58,671 nucleotides of DNA from Kiritimatiellia bacterium (GTDB lineage: Bacteria; Verrucomicrobiota; Kiritimatiellia; CAIQIC01; Lenti-01). A program made the translations under genes and the position numbers. Location: positions 1 through 58,671 of the forward strand of contig JAQUJC010000010.1 in the NCBI GenBank assembly GCA_028681135.1, written 5' to 3'. Under the pieces are notes generated by a model. The model worked only from the letters and a program-made list of their open reading frames with translations. It was not told where the DNA came from and searched no databases. Shown piece after piece: positions 25,001 to 33,458 of the stretch. Position 1 is the first letter of the stretch, and the number at the start of each line of letters is the position of its first letter.

Positions 25001-25503
25001 ATAACGGTCACGCTGACGTCATCCAGATACCAGGTGTTGAAAGAGGAATTGAAGCGGAAGCGGACATCTTCGCTGGCGGACAGGTTGGGCGAGCTGTCCA
25101 GGGAATAGCTTTCGGTGCCGCCACCTGTGCTCACTGAAAAACTGCCCAGGGCCTGCCACGTTCCCCCCTCGACGTTATACTCCACGGTAGCGGTCTGCCC
25201 GTTTCCTCCGCCGCTGGCATCCACAAAGAACGACAAGTTCGTGGGAAAATCAATCTGCGGGGTCTGCAGGGTATCGCCTGACCCCAAGGCGCGGCAGTTG
25301 GGCGCGCTTTGAAGATGCGAGGCCAAGGTGTCGTTCTCCGTGCCGCCATCGATCCAGCCCGCCGGAACAGAGGTGCTCGCATCAAAATTCTCGAACAGGT
25401 CTGCCAAGGCGCACACGGGCAGGAGAAAACACCCCAACACAAGGAGAAAACGGCGAAGAAAAACAAAATGCGCGGCGGGAAAAGGGAGGGGATGTGTGTT
25501 CAT
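22024..25503 (-). CDS. Large secreted multidomain amidohydrolase
   Basis: A 1159-aa exported protein. In order: signal peptide (to about residue 34, PVCALA); a beta-sandwich (about 35-165); an ASH/choice-of-anchor-D type domain (NSLSFGPLVPGTSETQTLSI); an OB-fold-like nucleic-acid or sugar-binding-type module (QVRVTGIATYADPDGYAL); an amidohydrolase TIM barrel (about 480-840) with IIFPGLIDAHNHPSW (HxH metal site), TTTIIHGAALN, GVIIGLSPDWTASG; Ig-like strands; and a C-terminal DTDGDGMPNEWE region resembling thrombospondin-3 calcium repeats. The substrate is unknown. ATG 25503 has AAGG 5 nt upstream and begins a proper signal peptide; the earlier start adds a non-signal segment. It is the largest gene in the window and stands alone. 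Confidence 0.78.
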   Translation of the reverse strand: MNTHPLPFPAAHFVFLRRFLLVLGCFLLPVCALADLFENFDASTSVPAGWIDGGTENDTLASHLQSAPNCRALGSGDTLQTPQIDFPTNLSFFVDASGGGNGQTATVEYNVEGGTWQALGSFSVSTGGGTESYSLDSSPNLSASEDVRFRFNSSFNTWYLDDVSVTVMSGPPEDPNLSTANSLSFGPLVPGTSETQTLSIANSGASNTLTLSSFAATSGDTGRFSVGTIPATLAPGASTNIPIVYTPGMNTGVYHSAIYTLNTDDPSTPAYAITLSGQTIGASLTVADIQGTSSTSPENGKQVRVTGIATYADPDGYALSDPDGGPWSGVYVTDVNHRPEIGDKVLLEAWVAESGNMTILNTVSDYQTLGSGFSVPATTITSSQLSTEAYEGVYVRVEDVTVNNVNIGGEFWQVTDGTSFRVGTRVPYRYIWGMGDTLDAVQGIVYVDGSTISIQPRNDWDLIGRPVYEYALRGMVMTPDGPRTNWYVHVEDDLIMAVTNVQPSGVTLLDTEGIIFPGLIDAHNHPSWNSFPTLMFNDFPFGHRDEWAATSEYSAWKGKRSTVQNHGAVNDRNRQTISKYAEALELMAGCIAIQGNYDNPEYAHPDIMLFNVEEFPGRVWADIFPWKTSSNERATLSEKVEGGALNALIIHLCEGVDAHARAQFALWKGWGMLDETTTIIHGAALNASDFAEMAAVNAKLVWSPMSNMKLYGGTADVKAAKEAGVIIGLSPDWTASGCYNILEELGYAWILNQSLFDNVFTAREMAEMVYLNTALCAGLGNHYGKINVGYNAGFCVIDGDTSAPYMALINARPADVLLTIVDGTPRYGDPAMMDALGASGEAVTISGVNKRFNIAVDHPFLDYGDTTFAELRSALQSAHATLTTTAVLNADELQFLDLALLHGSGGDDVAPFRADSPISSAPSTSVTYDQGSGLSLRFRYEDFWDNETYITDLSHTISIAPAAYPQYRLQTIATDRANTPANENVSFTVDFQDMHTNYVFVFETADERGNIRTTVSTNTFKLTAHTGGDTDGDGMPNEWEIQYFGGFANASATGHGDADWMNNLQEYIAGTLPTSAASVLSEGIGNAVFAGAGVCEFDSPVPTSPDRRYDVWWATNLVGPITWQAVGLDVSGQAGGGAVTLRITNNFPFAIFRTGVKLP

Positions 25504-25976
25504 ATATACCTTGGGGGTTAAGGACAAATGTAACGATTTGATGAAGGGCATACAAGGCTGGCGCACCCTGCGGGGTTAACCGTTTCGACGGGGGGGGCAG
25601 CGGCCGGTCACACGCCAAGACGCGCGGACGCCAAGGGGTTCCGAAGGAGCAATCTGCCCAGCCGTGGCGGGGCTTCGTCCTGCCCGGAACCGGGGGCGAA
25701 ACAGCCGGATTCAGCATAGAGCCACGCCTGTCCGCCCGCGGAAAGGGGCACAGAGGCCAGAGGGTAGCGGCCAGATGAAAAAGAAGCTACGGATGACGCG
25801 GATTTCGCGGATGGGATTTATGGGGTCGACCAACAACCAACAACCAAACGACCAACCATTTTTCACAAACCATCAACCACCAACCCGTCGCTCGCGGCGA
25901 TGAACGCGGATGGAAAAAATGATCGGGGTAGTGTAGTCTGTTTGCTTTTGCTGGCCGGATTGGCACCAGGAAGGGT
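25504..25976. other. Intergenic stretch with A/C-rich low-complexity tract
   Basis: About 470 bp between divergent genes. It includes an 8-G run near 25591 and, at about 25831-25883, irregular repeats of ACCAACAACCAACAACC type flanked by two similar CGCGGATGGRA segments. The spacing is irregular, so it is not a CRISPR. No RNA gene or clear promoter was recognised. Confidence 0.4.
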
Positions 25977-27761
25977 GTGCCGGTTGGTGAGACCATTACG
26001 GTTCATATGACCCCACCACAGGCCCATCCGAGACTCCTCCGCCGCTATCTGGCGCCGCATCGGCGCGAGATATTGTGGGGTATGGCGATCTCGTTGCTCA
26101 CGGTGGGGTTCAATGTGGGCATCCCCTTTATTTCGCGGGTGGTGATTGACGGGTTGACGTCCGGCGAGTTGGGGCGTCGCGCGCTGCTGCTGTGGCTGCT
26201 GCTGTACGCGGGCGCGGCGGCCGTGGCGGGCCTGCTCTCCTACTGGATGCGGCGGGTGCCGCTGCGGATGGGCCATGCCATCGAGACAACCATTCGCGGG
26301 CATCTGTTCGACCACCTGACGCGCCTGGATCGGGGCTATTTTCAGACCCGGCACACGGGCGATCTGATGAACCGGCTGTCGTCGGATATCCAGTCGCTGG
26401 GTATGGGAATCGGGCAGACCGTGATGCAGAACAGCCGCATGGTGTTCGTCTTGATCCTGACCTTCGGGGTCATGTTTCATGTCAGCGTTCCGTTGGCGGC
26501 GAGTATGCTGGTGCTGGTGCCGCTGATGACGCTCAGTTTCACCTGGTTCGCACGCCGCATCAAACAGGGGCATCTGGCGGTGCAGGAACAGCTTTCCGAA
26601 ATGGCCAGTTTCAACCAGGAGACCTTCAGCGGAATCCAGACGCTGAAATCGTTTGCAGTGGAGCCGCGCTGGCGGGGGCTTTTCCAGCAGCAAAACGCGG
26701 CCTTGATGGGGGCCAACCTGCGGATGGCCGTGGTCCAGCAAGGGGTGCGCCCGCTGGCCTCGGCGTGGTTTACGGTGAGTCTGGTGATTCTCCTCTTGCT
26801 GGGGGGGCGGCTCGTGATTCAGGGGCGGTTGACGCTGGGGGAATTGGTCCAGTTCAACCAGTATCTGATGTATATGCAATGGCCGCTGATGTCGCTGGGA
26901 TGGAGTCTGAGCCTCATGCAGCGCTCCTGGGCCAGTTGGTGCCGCATCCGCGAGGTGCTGACCCATGAGCCGGCCATTACCGATCCGCCCGCCGAGCAAG
27001 CGGCCCCGGTGCCCCGAGACGGGGCCATCGTCTTTGACCGCGTCGGGCTAACGCTGGGCGACGCCACCCTGCTGGACGATATCTGCTTGACCATTCCCGC
27101 GGGATCGCGCGTCGGCATTACTGGGCCGACCGGCAGCGGCAAAACGGTGTTGGTATCGCTCCTGCCGCGCCTGTGGGATGTGACGACGGGTGCGGTCCGC
27201 ATCGGCGGTCAGGATGTCCGGAGCCTGCCGCTGGCGGCCCTGCGGCGGCAGATCGGCATGGCCGAACAGGAACCCACGCTCTTCTCCGACACCCTGGCCA
27301 ACAACATCGCCTTTGGTGCCAGTGCCCCGAGCCCGGAGTCCATCCTGTCCGTGGCTGATATCGCCCATTTGCATGCGGATGTGGAGCAACTGCCCGATCA
27401 GTATGACACGCTCATCGGCGAACGCGGGGTCTCGCTGTCCGGCGGCCAGCGCCAGCGCACCTCTATCAGCCGGGCTATTTCGCGCGAGCCGGCTATTTTG
27501 ATTTTAGATGATGTGCTGGCCTCGGTGGATACGGAAACCGAAGCGGCGATCCTGCGCAAGTTGCAACCGGTATTCGCGGCCCGCACGACCCTGTTGGTGA
27601 GCCATCGGGTGAGCACGCTGGTCGAGATGGATCAGATCATCGTGCTGGAAGACGGACGCATCACCCAGCGCGGCACTCACGCTGAACTGGTCCAGCAGAC
27701 CGGGTATTATCGCCGTTTGCACGAGATGCAACAATTGGCGGCGATGGAGGGAGTGTCGTGA
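25977..27761 (+). CDS. ABC exporter half-transporter, subunit with degenerate ATP site
   Basis: A 594-aa membrane protein: an ABC_membrane domain with six predicted helices (about 20-320; AISLLTVGFNVGIPFISRVV, HLTRLDRGYFQTRHTGDLMN), then a nucleotide-binding domain with GPTGSGKTVLVSLLPRL (Walker A), GMAEQEPTLFSDTLANNI (Q-loop region), VSLSGGQRQRTSISRA (signature) and AILILDDVLASVD. In the last motif the catalytic Glu after Walker B is Asp (LDD rather than LDE), the usual mark of the non-hydrolysing site in heterodimeric exporters such as TM287/288. The next gene overlaps by 4 bp and has the intact Glu. Substrate unknown; drugs or lipids are typical. The start is uncertain: GTG 25977 or ATG 26007. 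Confidence 0.88.
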   Translation: MPVGETITVHMTPPQAHPRLLRRYLAPHRREILWGMAISLLTVGFNVGIPFISRVVIDGLTSGELGRRALLLWLLLYAGAAAVAGLLSYWMRRVPLRMGHAIETTIRGHLFDHLTRLDRGYFQTRHTGDLMNRLSSDIQSLGMGIGQTVMQNSRMVFVLILTFGVMFHVSVPLAASMLVLVPLMTLSFTWFARRIKQGHLAVQEQLSEMASFNQETFSGIQTLKSFAVEPRWRGLFQQQNAALMGANLRMAVVQQGVRPLASAWFTVSLVILLLLGGRLVIQGRLTLGELVQFNQYLMYMQWPLMSLGWSLSLMQRSWASWCRIREVLTHEPAITDPPAEQAAPVPRDGAIVFDRVGLTLGDATLLDDICLTIPAGSRVGITGPTGSGKTVLVSLLPRLWDVTTGAVRIGGQDVRSLPLAALRRQIGMAEQEPTLFSDTLANNIAFGASAPSPESILSVADIAHLHADVEQLPDQYDTLIGERGVSLSGGQRQRTSISRAISREPAILILDDVLASVDTETEAAILRKLQPVFAARTTLLVSHRVSTLVEMDQIIVLEDGRITQRGTHAELVQQTGYYRRLHEMQQLAAMEGVS

Positions 27762-29551
27762 CGCCGTCCCGCCATCCTGTTGGAACTACCGAGTCGTTCC
27801 GTCTGCTGCGCCGCCTGCTGGTGTATACCCGCCCGCATCGGCTTATCATGGTGGTGATTCTGCTGCTGACCATCTTGGCCAGCCTGGGGATGTATTATCC
27901 GCCGATTCTGATTCGCAATGCCATCGACCGCTGGATTTCCCCCAGCACGCTGGCGCTGGACGTGCGGATGAACGGGCTGATCCAGACGGCGATTCTGTTC
28001 TTTGTCATCAGCGTAGCCAGTGCCCTGCTGCGCTATGCCCAGAGTCTGGTGACGGTGCGGATGGGACAGAAAATTGTGCGCGCGATCCGCCGCGACGTCT
28101 TCGACAAAGTCCTGGGCCTGCATCGTCAGTATTTCGACACGACGCCCGTGGGTCGCCTGATTACGCGCGTGACCTCGGATGTCGATACCGTCCAGCGCTT
28201 TGTTTCGGAGGGCATCGTGGGTGCCGTGGCCGATGTATTTCAGATCATCGGGGTCTTTGGCTTCATGATCTACATCAGTCCCATCCTGTCTTTGACACTG
28301 CTGGCGATCCTGCCCTTTATGGTGCTGGCCTTCATATTCTCAAACAAGCGGGTGCGCAGTGCCAACCGGGAAATTCGGCGGGCGCAATCCGCGCTAAATA
28401 CCAATGCCCAGGAAGCCATCACGGGCATGGCCACCATCCAGCTCTTTACGCGCGAGCAAACAGCCCGGCAGCGCTTTGCCAAGTTAAACCGGATCATGCG
28501 CGACGCCTGTTTTTATGAAGTCCGCTGGTTCAGTGTCTATTTTCCGGTGCTGGAATTGACCCAGGCCGTCTCGACCATCCTCGTGCTGGGGGTGGGGGGC
28601 GGGTGCATCATGTCCGGCTGGGGATCGGTCTCCCTGGGAGTCCTGGTGGCATTTTTGATGTATGTGCGGGACTTCTTCCGGCCCCTGGATGGCCTGTCCA
28701 ACCGTGCCGGCATGTTGCAGCAGGCCCTGGCGGCCTGTGAACGCATCTTCGAGCTGCAAGACGAAGTGGCGCAGGTCCGCGATCCAGACACCCCGGTGGC
28801 CCGCACCGTCTTTCCCGGTAAAATCGAGTTCGATCACGTCCGCTTTGCCTATAGCGGCGATACCTGGGTCCTGCGCGATGTCTCCTTCCAGATTGAGCCC
28901 GGCGAAACCGTGGCGATTGTCGGCGCGACCGGCTCCGGGAAAACCACCATCATCAATCTGCTGCTGCGTTTTTACGACATTCAGTCGGGACAGATTCGGG
29001 TGGATGACATCGATGTGCGCGCTCTCGCCCGCCACGAGCTGCGCCGCCATATGGGCGTTGTGGTGCAGGAGCCCTTCCTGTTTTCGGTGTCGGTGGCCGA
29101 CAATATCAGTCTGTTGGACCCCGCGATTTCACGCGAGAAAATCGAGCAATCGGCGCGCTACGTTAACGCCGACCACTTTATCCGTCACCTGCCCCGGGGG
29201 TATGACACGATTCTGAACGAGCGCGGCGGCGGTCTTTCAGCGGGTCAAAAACAACTGCTGGCCCTGGCGCGGGTCATGGCCCAGGATCGCGACTCTGTTT
29301 TGATTCTCGACGAGGCCACCGCCAATGTGGATAGCGAAACCGAAGAATGGATCCAGGATGCCATTGGGCGGGTCATGAAAACCCGCACAGGCATTATCAT
29401 TGCCCACCGCTTGTCGACCATCCGACATGCGGACCGGATTCTGGTCCTGCATCAGGGCCGCCTGGTCGCCCAGGGCCGCCACGACGAACTGCTGCAGCAA
29501 GGCGGCTACTACCGCCGACTCTACGACTATCTAGTTCTGAGCAATGGATGA
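27758..29551 (+). CDS. ABC exporter half-transporter, catalytic subunit
   Basis: A 597-aa partner of the preceding gene. A six-helix exporter domain (VVILLLTILASLGMYYPPIL; VFDKVLGLHRQYFDTTPVG) precedes an ATPase domain with VAIVGATGSGKTTIINLLL, VVVQEPFLFSVSVADNI, ERGGGLSAGQKQLLALAR and SVLILDEATANVDSETE. Here the catalytic Glu is present, while the signature motif is LSAGQ rather than LSGGQ. Since each ATP site in a dimer uses Walker motifs of one subunit and the signature of the other, the pair would have one fully active and one impaired site. GTG 27758 overlaps the upstream stop by 4 bp, so equal expression is likely. Confidence 0.9.
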   Translation: MTPSRHPVGTTESFRLLRRLLVYTRPHRLIMVVILLLTILASLGMYYPPILIRNAIDRWISPSTLALDVRMNGLIQTAILFFVISVASALLRYAQSLVTVRMGQKIVRAIRRDVFDKVLGLHRQYFDTTPVGRLITRVTSDVDTVQRFVSEGIVGAVADVFQIIGVFGFMIYISPILSLTLLAILPFMVLAFIFSNKRVRSANREIRRAQSALNTNAQEAITGMATIQLFTREQTARQRFAKLNRIMRDACFYEVRWFSVYFPVLELTQAVSTILVLGVGGGCIMSGWGSVSLGVLVAFLMYVRDFFRPLDGLSNRAGMLQQALAACERIFELQDEVAQVRDPDTPVARTVFPGKIEFDHVRFAYSGDTWVLRDVSFQIEPGETVAIVGATGSGKTTIINLLLRFYDIQSGQIRVDDIDVRALARHELRRHMGVVVQEPFLFSVSVADNISLLDPAISREKIEQSARYVNADHFIRHLPRGYDTILNERGGGLSAGQKQLLALARVMAQDRDSVLILDEATANVDSETEEWIQDAIGRVMKTRTGIIIAHRLSTIRHADRILVLHQGRLVAQGRHDELLQQGGYYRRLYDYLVLSNG

Positions 29552-29603
29552 ATCCACCGGTCTTGCCCGTCGCTACTGGCAGACAGCTTTTCTACCAACG
29601 GTC

Positions 29604-29885
29604 CTATTTTTCAGAGGTGTATTTCCCCTTGATTTTCTCTGCGTAGAAGCGGCCTTTGGATTTTGCATCCATGAAGGAGTCGTACACCTCGCTGGGCACA
29701 TCCTGATAGGCGTAGATTTCCATGGTGCTCAGCATTTGGACAAACAATGTCTGGGAGGCGTCATCGTAGCCCAGCGCTTTGATAGCAGAGGAGTCTATCG
29801 GCTGAAGGTCCGCGGTGAGTGGCGACGTGCTGGCGCAGCCTGTCAGGATCAGGATGGCGATGAGCAGGGCAAAATATTTTGTCAT
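29604..29885 (-). CDS. KTSC-domain lipoprotein
   Basis: A 93-aa protein with a lipoprotein signal (MTKYFALLIAILILTGCAST; lipobox LTGC). The rest is one KTSC domain: IDSSAIKALGYDDASQTLFV, YAYQDVPSEVYDSFMDAKSK, GRFYAEKIKGKY. KTSC domains are usually cytoplasmic or phage-encoded and of unknown function; a lipid-anchored version is less common. It is convergent with the ABC exporter and stands alone. An AGG-rich GGAATCCCCCC leader precedes ATG 29885 without a clear ribosome site. Confidence 0.78.
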   Translation of the reverse strand: MTKYFALLIAILILTGCASTSPLTADLQPIDSSAIKALGYDDASQTLFVQMLSTMEIYAYQDVPSEVYDSFMDAKSKGRFYAEKIKGKYTSEK

Positions 29886-30058
29886 GGGGGGATTCCTTTC
29901 TGTCCTATGGGACGCCTGAACTCTAGCTTGTCGTCAGGTGATAATCAAGGTCAGCCATGGGGTGCCCAAGACCGGGTGCGCTGATTCGACGGGGTCACAT
30001 GTCCCCGACCAATATCCAATGCCCCCCCCATAGACCATACCCCTCAATCCGCCCCCCC

Positions 30059-30922
30059 TTAGTTGAAGACGACGGTGCGGTTTTTGTACGTCAGGATGCG
30101 GTGAGTCAGATGGGCATAGATGGCGCGGGAGAGGACAATCTTTTCAAGATCGCGGCCCAGGCGGATCAGGTCTTCAACGCCTTGGCGGTGGGAGACGCGG
30201 ATGACATCCTGCTCGATGATCGGGCCTTCATCGAGGGCGGCCGTGACATAGTGGGCCGTGGCTCCGATGATTTTGACGCCGCGATCATAGGCGGCATGGT
30301 ACGGCCTGGCACCAGCAAACGCGGGCAGAAACGAGTGATGGATGTTGAGGATGCGACACGGGAAGGCTGTCACAAACTCGGGGCTGAGAATCTGCATGTA
30401 GCGCGCAAGCACGATGAAGTCGATGTGGGCGGTTCGTAATAGCTGGAGCTGCTGCTGCTCGGCTTCGGCCTTGCCATTGGGGGGCATGGGGATGTGATGA
30501 AAGGGGATGCCGTGGCGTTCGACAAGAGAGGCGTGGTCGGCATGATTGGACAGGACGCAGGCGATATCCGCGGGCCATTCGCCGCATTCGGTACGCGCGA
30601 GAATGTCGTATAGGCAGTGACCCTGGCGGGACACCATGACCGCCATGCGCGGACGGGTGGCAGACTGGTGCAGGCGCCACTCCATTTGGTGGGAGTCGGC
30701 GATGCTGGCGAAGGCCGTGTTGAAATGGTCCAAGGGCAAGGCAAACCCCTGCATATCCCATTCCATGCGGGCAAAGAACACACCATCGACGGTATCCACA
30801 TACTGGTCCAGGGCAATAATGTTGCCGTTGTGTCCGGTGATGAAGGCGGACAGGGCGGCGACAATCCCGTGCTGATCGGGACAGCTAACCAGGAGAATGG
30901 CAGTAGCACTGGGGGGGGGCAT
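30059..30922 (-). CDS. purU: Formyltetrahydrofolate deformylase
   Basis: PurU hydrolyses 10-formyl-THF to THF and formate, balancing one-carbon and glycine pools. The 287-aa protein has an N-terminal ACT domain (ILLVSCPDQHGIVAALSAFI) and a formyltransferase domain with HIDFIVLARYMQILSP, RILNIHHSFLPAFAGARPYH, IIGATAHYVTAALDEGPII and a tail GRDLEKIVLSRAIYAHL. The catalytic Asn/His/Asp set (N of ILNIHHS, H of NIHHS, D of LDEGP) is present. Nine consecutive C lie directly after the ATG (MPPPS), a possible slippage point. It starts 7 bp after the EEP-like gene in the same leftward run. Folate use links it loosely to the glycine-cleavage genes 12 kb away. Confidence 0.92.
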   Translation of the reverse strand: MPPPSATAILLVSCPDQHGIVAALSAFITGHNGNIIALDQYVDTVDGVFFARMEWDMQGFALPLDHFNTAFASIADSHQMEWRLHQSATRPRMAVMVSRQGHCLYDILARTECGEWPADIACVLSNHADHASLVERHGIPFHHIPMPPNGKAEAEQQQLQLLRTAHIDFIVLARYMQILSPEFVTAFPCRILNIHHSFLPAFAGARPYHAAYDRGVKIIGATAHYVTAALDEGPIIEQDVIRVSHRQGVEDLIRLGRDLEKIVLSRAIYAHLTHRILTYKNRTVVFN

Positions 30923-30929
30923 AAAGGGG

Positions 30930-31961
30930 TTAGTCGTATTCTGGAAATACGGGGGGCGTCCGCGCCGACAGGTCGGGGGCCTGGTCTTGGGCCTGTTCGC
31001 GGGCGACGAACGTGGCGATCAGGGGGCGGTGGTCGGTGGCGGTGAGCAAAGCGGCCGACCGCAGAATGCCGGTTTTGGCGAGCACAACTTCGTTGAGCAG
31101 GCCGCGGTTGACCAACACATAGTCTTGGCGCAGATGGGTGTCGGTATCGGTACGATAGGTCCAAGCATCGCCAGCCTCATCGACGGGCCGCAGGTCGAAC
31201 AGCACGGGCTTGTCCTGATACGTGAGGATGTCGCGCAGGACGCGCGAGCCGGGGTCATCGTTGAACGTACCGAGCACGAGTAAATTGATGTTCGGGTGTT
31301 CATCAAGGGCCGCGCGAATGTGATTGCCCAGCAGACGGGCTTCGTTTCGGCGCATTTCGGCTTGGCCATATTCGTGGAAGCGTTTGGATTTGAGGTGGGC
31401 GCTCAGCAGCCGAATCTGATAGTCCGGGTTGGGCTCGAGGGTGATGTCGATGAAGCCGCGCAGCACCGGGAATTGGCTGGGGCCAATGGTGTAGCGGTCG
31501 TCCGTGTGCGGTTGGCGGGCAACGATGGGAAAGCGGGACAGAACACCGAGCTGGATATCCTGGTCCTCACACGGGAGATAGTCGTCGTAGCGATACTCCA
31601 ATCCGACCGCCCGCAAGCGGTACTGGAATTCGGCCCAGGCGGCAGGGGGGCCCATTCCCTGGACGGCCAGGATGTCCGGTGCCGCATGACGAATGGTTTC
31701 AACGAGCGCGTCCGCTTCGGGGCGGGGGACCGGCTGAAGGCTGTCGCTGGCCGTCGGAGGGGCTTCTAGCCGGTAGTGGTTCAGATTGAACGTCATGACC
31801 GAAAACTCCCCTGCGTCCGGGCGGGGGAGGGCGGCCGATGGTGGGGGGCGGGGGACGTTGCCGGGAGAAGTGGCGAAGCGGGAACATCCCGCGGAGCCCA
31901 GGCTGACCGCAGTGAGCAGGGTCATGCACGAAAGGGCAACGGTTGCACGAAGCGTGGTCAT
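30930..31961 (-). CDS. Endonuclease/exonuclease/phosphatase-fold protein, probably inactive
   Basis: A 343-aa exported protein (N-terminal hydrophobic segment ending SLGSAGC, possibly a lipobox). The EEP fold is clear: FSVMTFNLNHYR, PDILAVQGMG, GVLSRFPIVA, IRLLSAHLKSKRFHEYG, LLVLGTFNDDPGS, RQDYVLVN and LTATDHRPLIA. Two residues normally essential are changed: the Glu of the (L/V)QE metal motif is Gly, and the Asp of GDFND is Thr. The DH pair near the C-terminus remains. It therefore looks like a non-catalytic relative, perhaps a binding protein, unless these are recent mutations. Its ATG overlaps the TPR gene stop by 4 bp, and purU follows by 7 bp. Confidence 0.75.
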   Translation of the reverse strand: MTTLRATVALSCMTLLTAVSLGSAGCSRFATSPGNVPRPPPSAALPRPDAGEFSVMTFNLNHYRLEAPPTASDSLQPVPRPEADALVETIRHAAPDILAVQGMGPPAAWAEFQYRLRAVGLEYRYDDYLPCEDQDIQLGVLSRFPIVARQPHTDDRYTIGPSQFPVLRGFIDITLEPNPDYQIRLLSAHLKSKRFHEYGQAEMRRNEARLLGNHIRAALDEHPNINLLVLGTFNDDPGSRVLRDILTYQDKPVLFDLRPVDEAGDAWTYRTDTDTHLRQDYVLVNRGLLNEVVLAKTGILRSAALLTATDHRPLIATFVAREQAQDQAPDLSARTPPVFPEYD

Positions 31962-33355
31962 GCAGTCGACTCGGATTTTTTCTTGTAGGCATTTTCGATG
32001 CGATCGGAGATGTCGCGATACTTGATGTCCACGCCATAGATTTCCTTGAAAAAGCCAAGGGCGTCGTCGTCACGGCCCATTTTTTCAGCGAGCACGCCCA
32101 TCTGGTAGACGACGTCCTTCTTCGTTTCGTCCATGAGGGTGAGTTCGGCAGCCGCCTTCTGCAATTGTTCAAAGGCAATGTCGTATTGGTCTTTCGCGGT
32201 GAAGCACAGGGCGAGATAATAGAGGGCGCGCGTCCGGCGCTGGGGATTGCGCTGGGCGAGTTGGAATTCCTCGATGGCCTCGTTGTATTGCTGGCGCAGG
32301 TAAAATTGATACCCGAGTTCATAGCGGAACTGGAGGTCGTTCGGGTAGCGTTTGACCATCTCCTGTGCTTCTTGGTAGAGGAAATCTGTCTTCTCTTTTT
32401 CGATTTTCTGGATGTCTTCCTCATTGCCGGCTTCCTTGGCCGCGGCAATGGCGGCGTCAAATTTGTGGACCTTGATTTGCGAGGCCGTGCGTTCGAGTTG
32501 TGGATCGGATCGACCGGCGGCCTTGGTGGCTTCGTTGAGCGCCTCAAGGGCTTCGTCATAACGCTCGGCGCGGACATAGAGATCGGCCAGCGCGCGGCGG
32601 AAATTCATATTTTGGGGTTCGCGCTCAATGTCTTGGAGGCGTGCCGTGATCAGGGTATCGACATCGGTGGCCCCCTTGACCGATTTGGCCTGCTGCTCGA
32701 GAAGAATAGCTTCCTTCTTGTTTTTGAGTTTGGAGCGGAAGTCGGTCTTGGTGTCGTCCCAGCCACCGATTTTCATGGTATCGAGCGCGGCGGCATCCTT
32801 GAGGTTTTTGATGGCGAGCTGGTCATCGGGGAGCAACTCGGCCACGGCGGCATAACAGTCCTTGGCGCCGCCGGGCTGGTTGGTGGCAATGTAGAGCCGG
32901 GCGAGCAAGCGCAGGAATTCGACATTCTTGAGGAAGTAGGGCCGGGTGATTTCCAGGGTTTGAATCGCGACTTGCGGCATGTCGGCGGCCTCGGCCGCCT
33001 GGGCAAAGAATTTCAGGAAGGGCAAGTTCAGGGGATCAATTTCCAGTAGCTTTTCGGCGGCTTCCAGGGCGGCCTGGGGGTTTTTCTTGAGCTTACCCTG
33101 GGCGCTCATCAAGGCAAACATACCCTTCAGGGAGGCCATCTGGTGGGTCATGGCATTGGGTTTTTTGGCCATCATGGCTTTCACCTGCGCAATACGCAGG
33201 TTTTTGCGGGCCAGCAGAAAATTGGGCTCCACCACCATGACCTGCTTGAGCATGTCCAACGCATAACTGGCATTGCCGCGTTCCAGGGCCGCCATGGCCT
33301 TTTCGTACAAATCGCGGGTTTTACGGGGGATTTGATCCAAGGTGACTTCTTCCAT
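31958..33355 (-). CDS. Tetratricopeptide-repeat protein
   Basis: A 465-aa soluble protein made almost wholly of helical repeats. TPR-like units are seen at KTRDLYEKAMAALERGNASY, LDMLKQVMVVEPNFLLARKN, ALEAAEKLLEIDPLNLPFLK, RRALADLYVRAERYDEALEA, QFRYELGYQFYLRQQYNEAI and ALYYLALCFTAKDQYDIAFE. No signal peptide. TPR proteins are scaffolds, so no reaction can be assigned. I set the start at ATG 33355, which has GAGGAG 6-7 nt upstream, rather than seven codons earlier. It is the first gene of a tight TPR / EEP-like / purU run. Confidence 0.85.
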   Translation of the reverse strand: MEEVTLDQIPRKTRDLYEKAMAALERGNASYALDMLKQVMVVEPNFLLARKNLRIAQVKAMMAKKPNAMTHQMASLKGMFALMSAQGKLKKNPQAALEAAEKLLEIDPLNLPFLKFFAQAAEAADMPQVAIQTLEITRPYFLKNVEFLRLLARLYIATNQPGGAKDCYAAVAELLPDDQLAIKNLKDAAALDTMKIGGWDDTKTDFRSKLKNKKEAILLEQQAKSVKGATDVDTLITARLQDIEREPQNMNFRRALADLYVRAERYDEALEALNEATKAAGRSDPQLERTASQIKVHKFDAAIAAAKEAGNEEDIQKIEKEKTDFLYQEAQEMVKRYPNDLQFRYELGYQFYLRQQYNEAIEEFQLAQRNPQRRTRALYYLALCFTAKDQYDIAFEQLQKAAAELTLMDETKKDVVYQMGVLAEKMGRDDDALGFFKEIYGVDIKYRDISDRIENAYKKKSESTA

Positions 33356-33458
33356 AGCGCACTCCTCAAACAACAAAATAGCAAATCAATGACACTGCCC
33401 AAAGAATAGGCTCGTAAGAGGGGAGCGTCAAACCTGAAAATGCCGCAGGGAAAAAGCG

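Noticed and set aside
25831-25883. ACCAACAACC repeats as a possible CRISPR
   Set aside because: Units are short and irregular, with no unique spacers and no cas genes.
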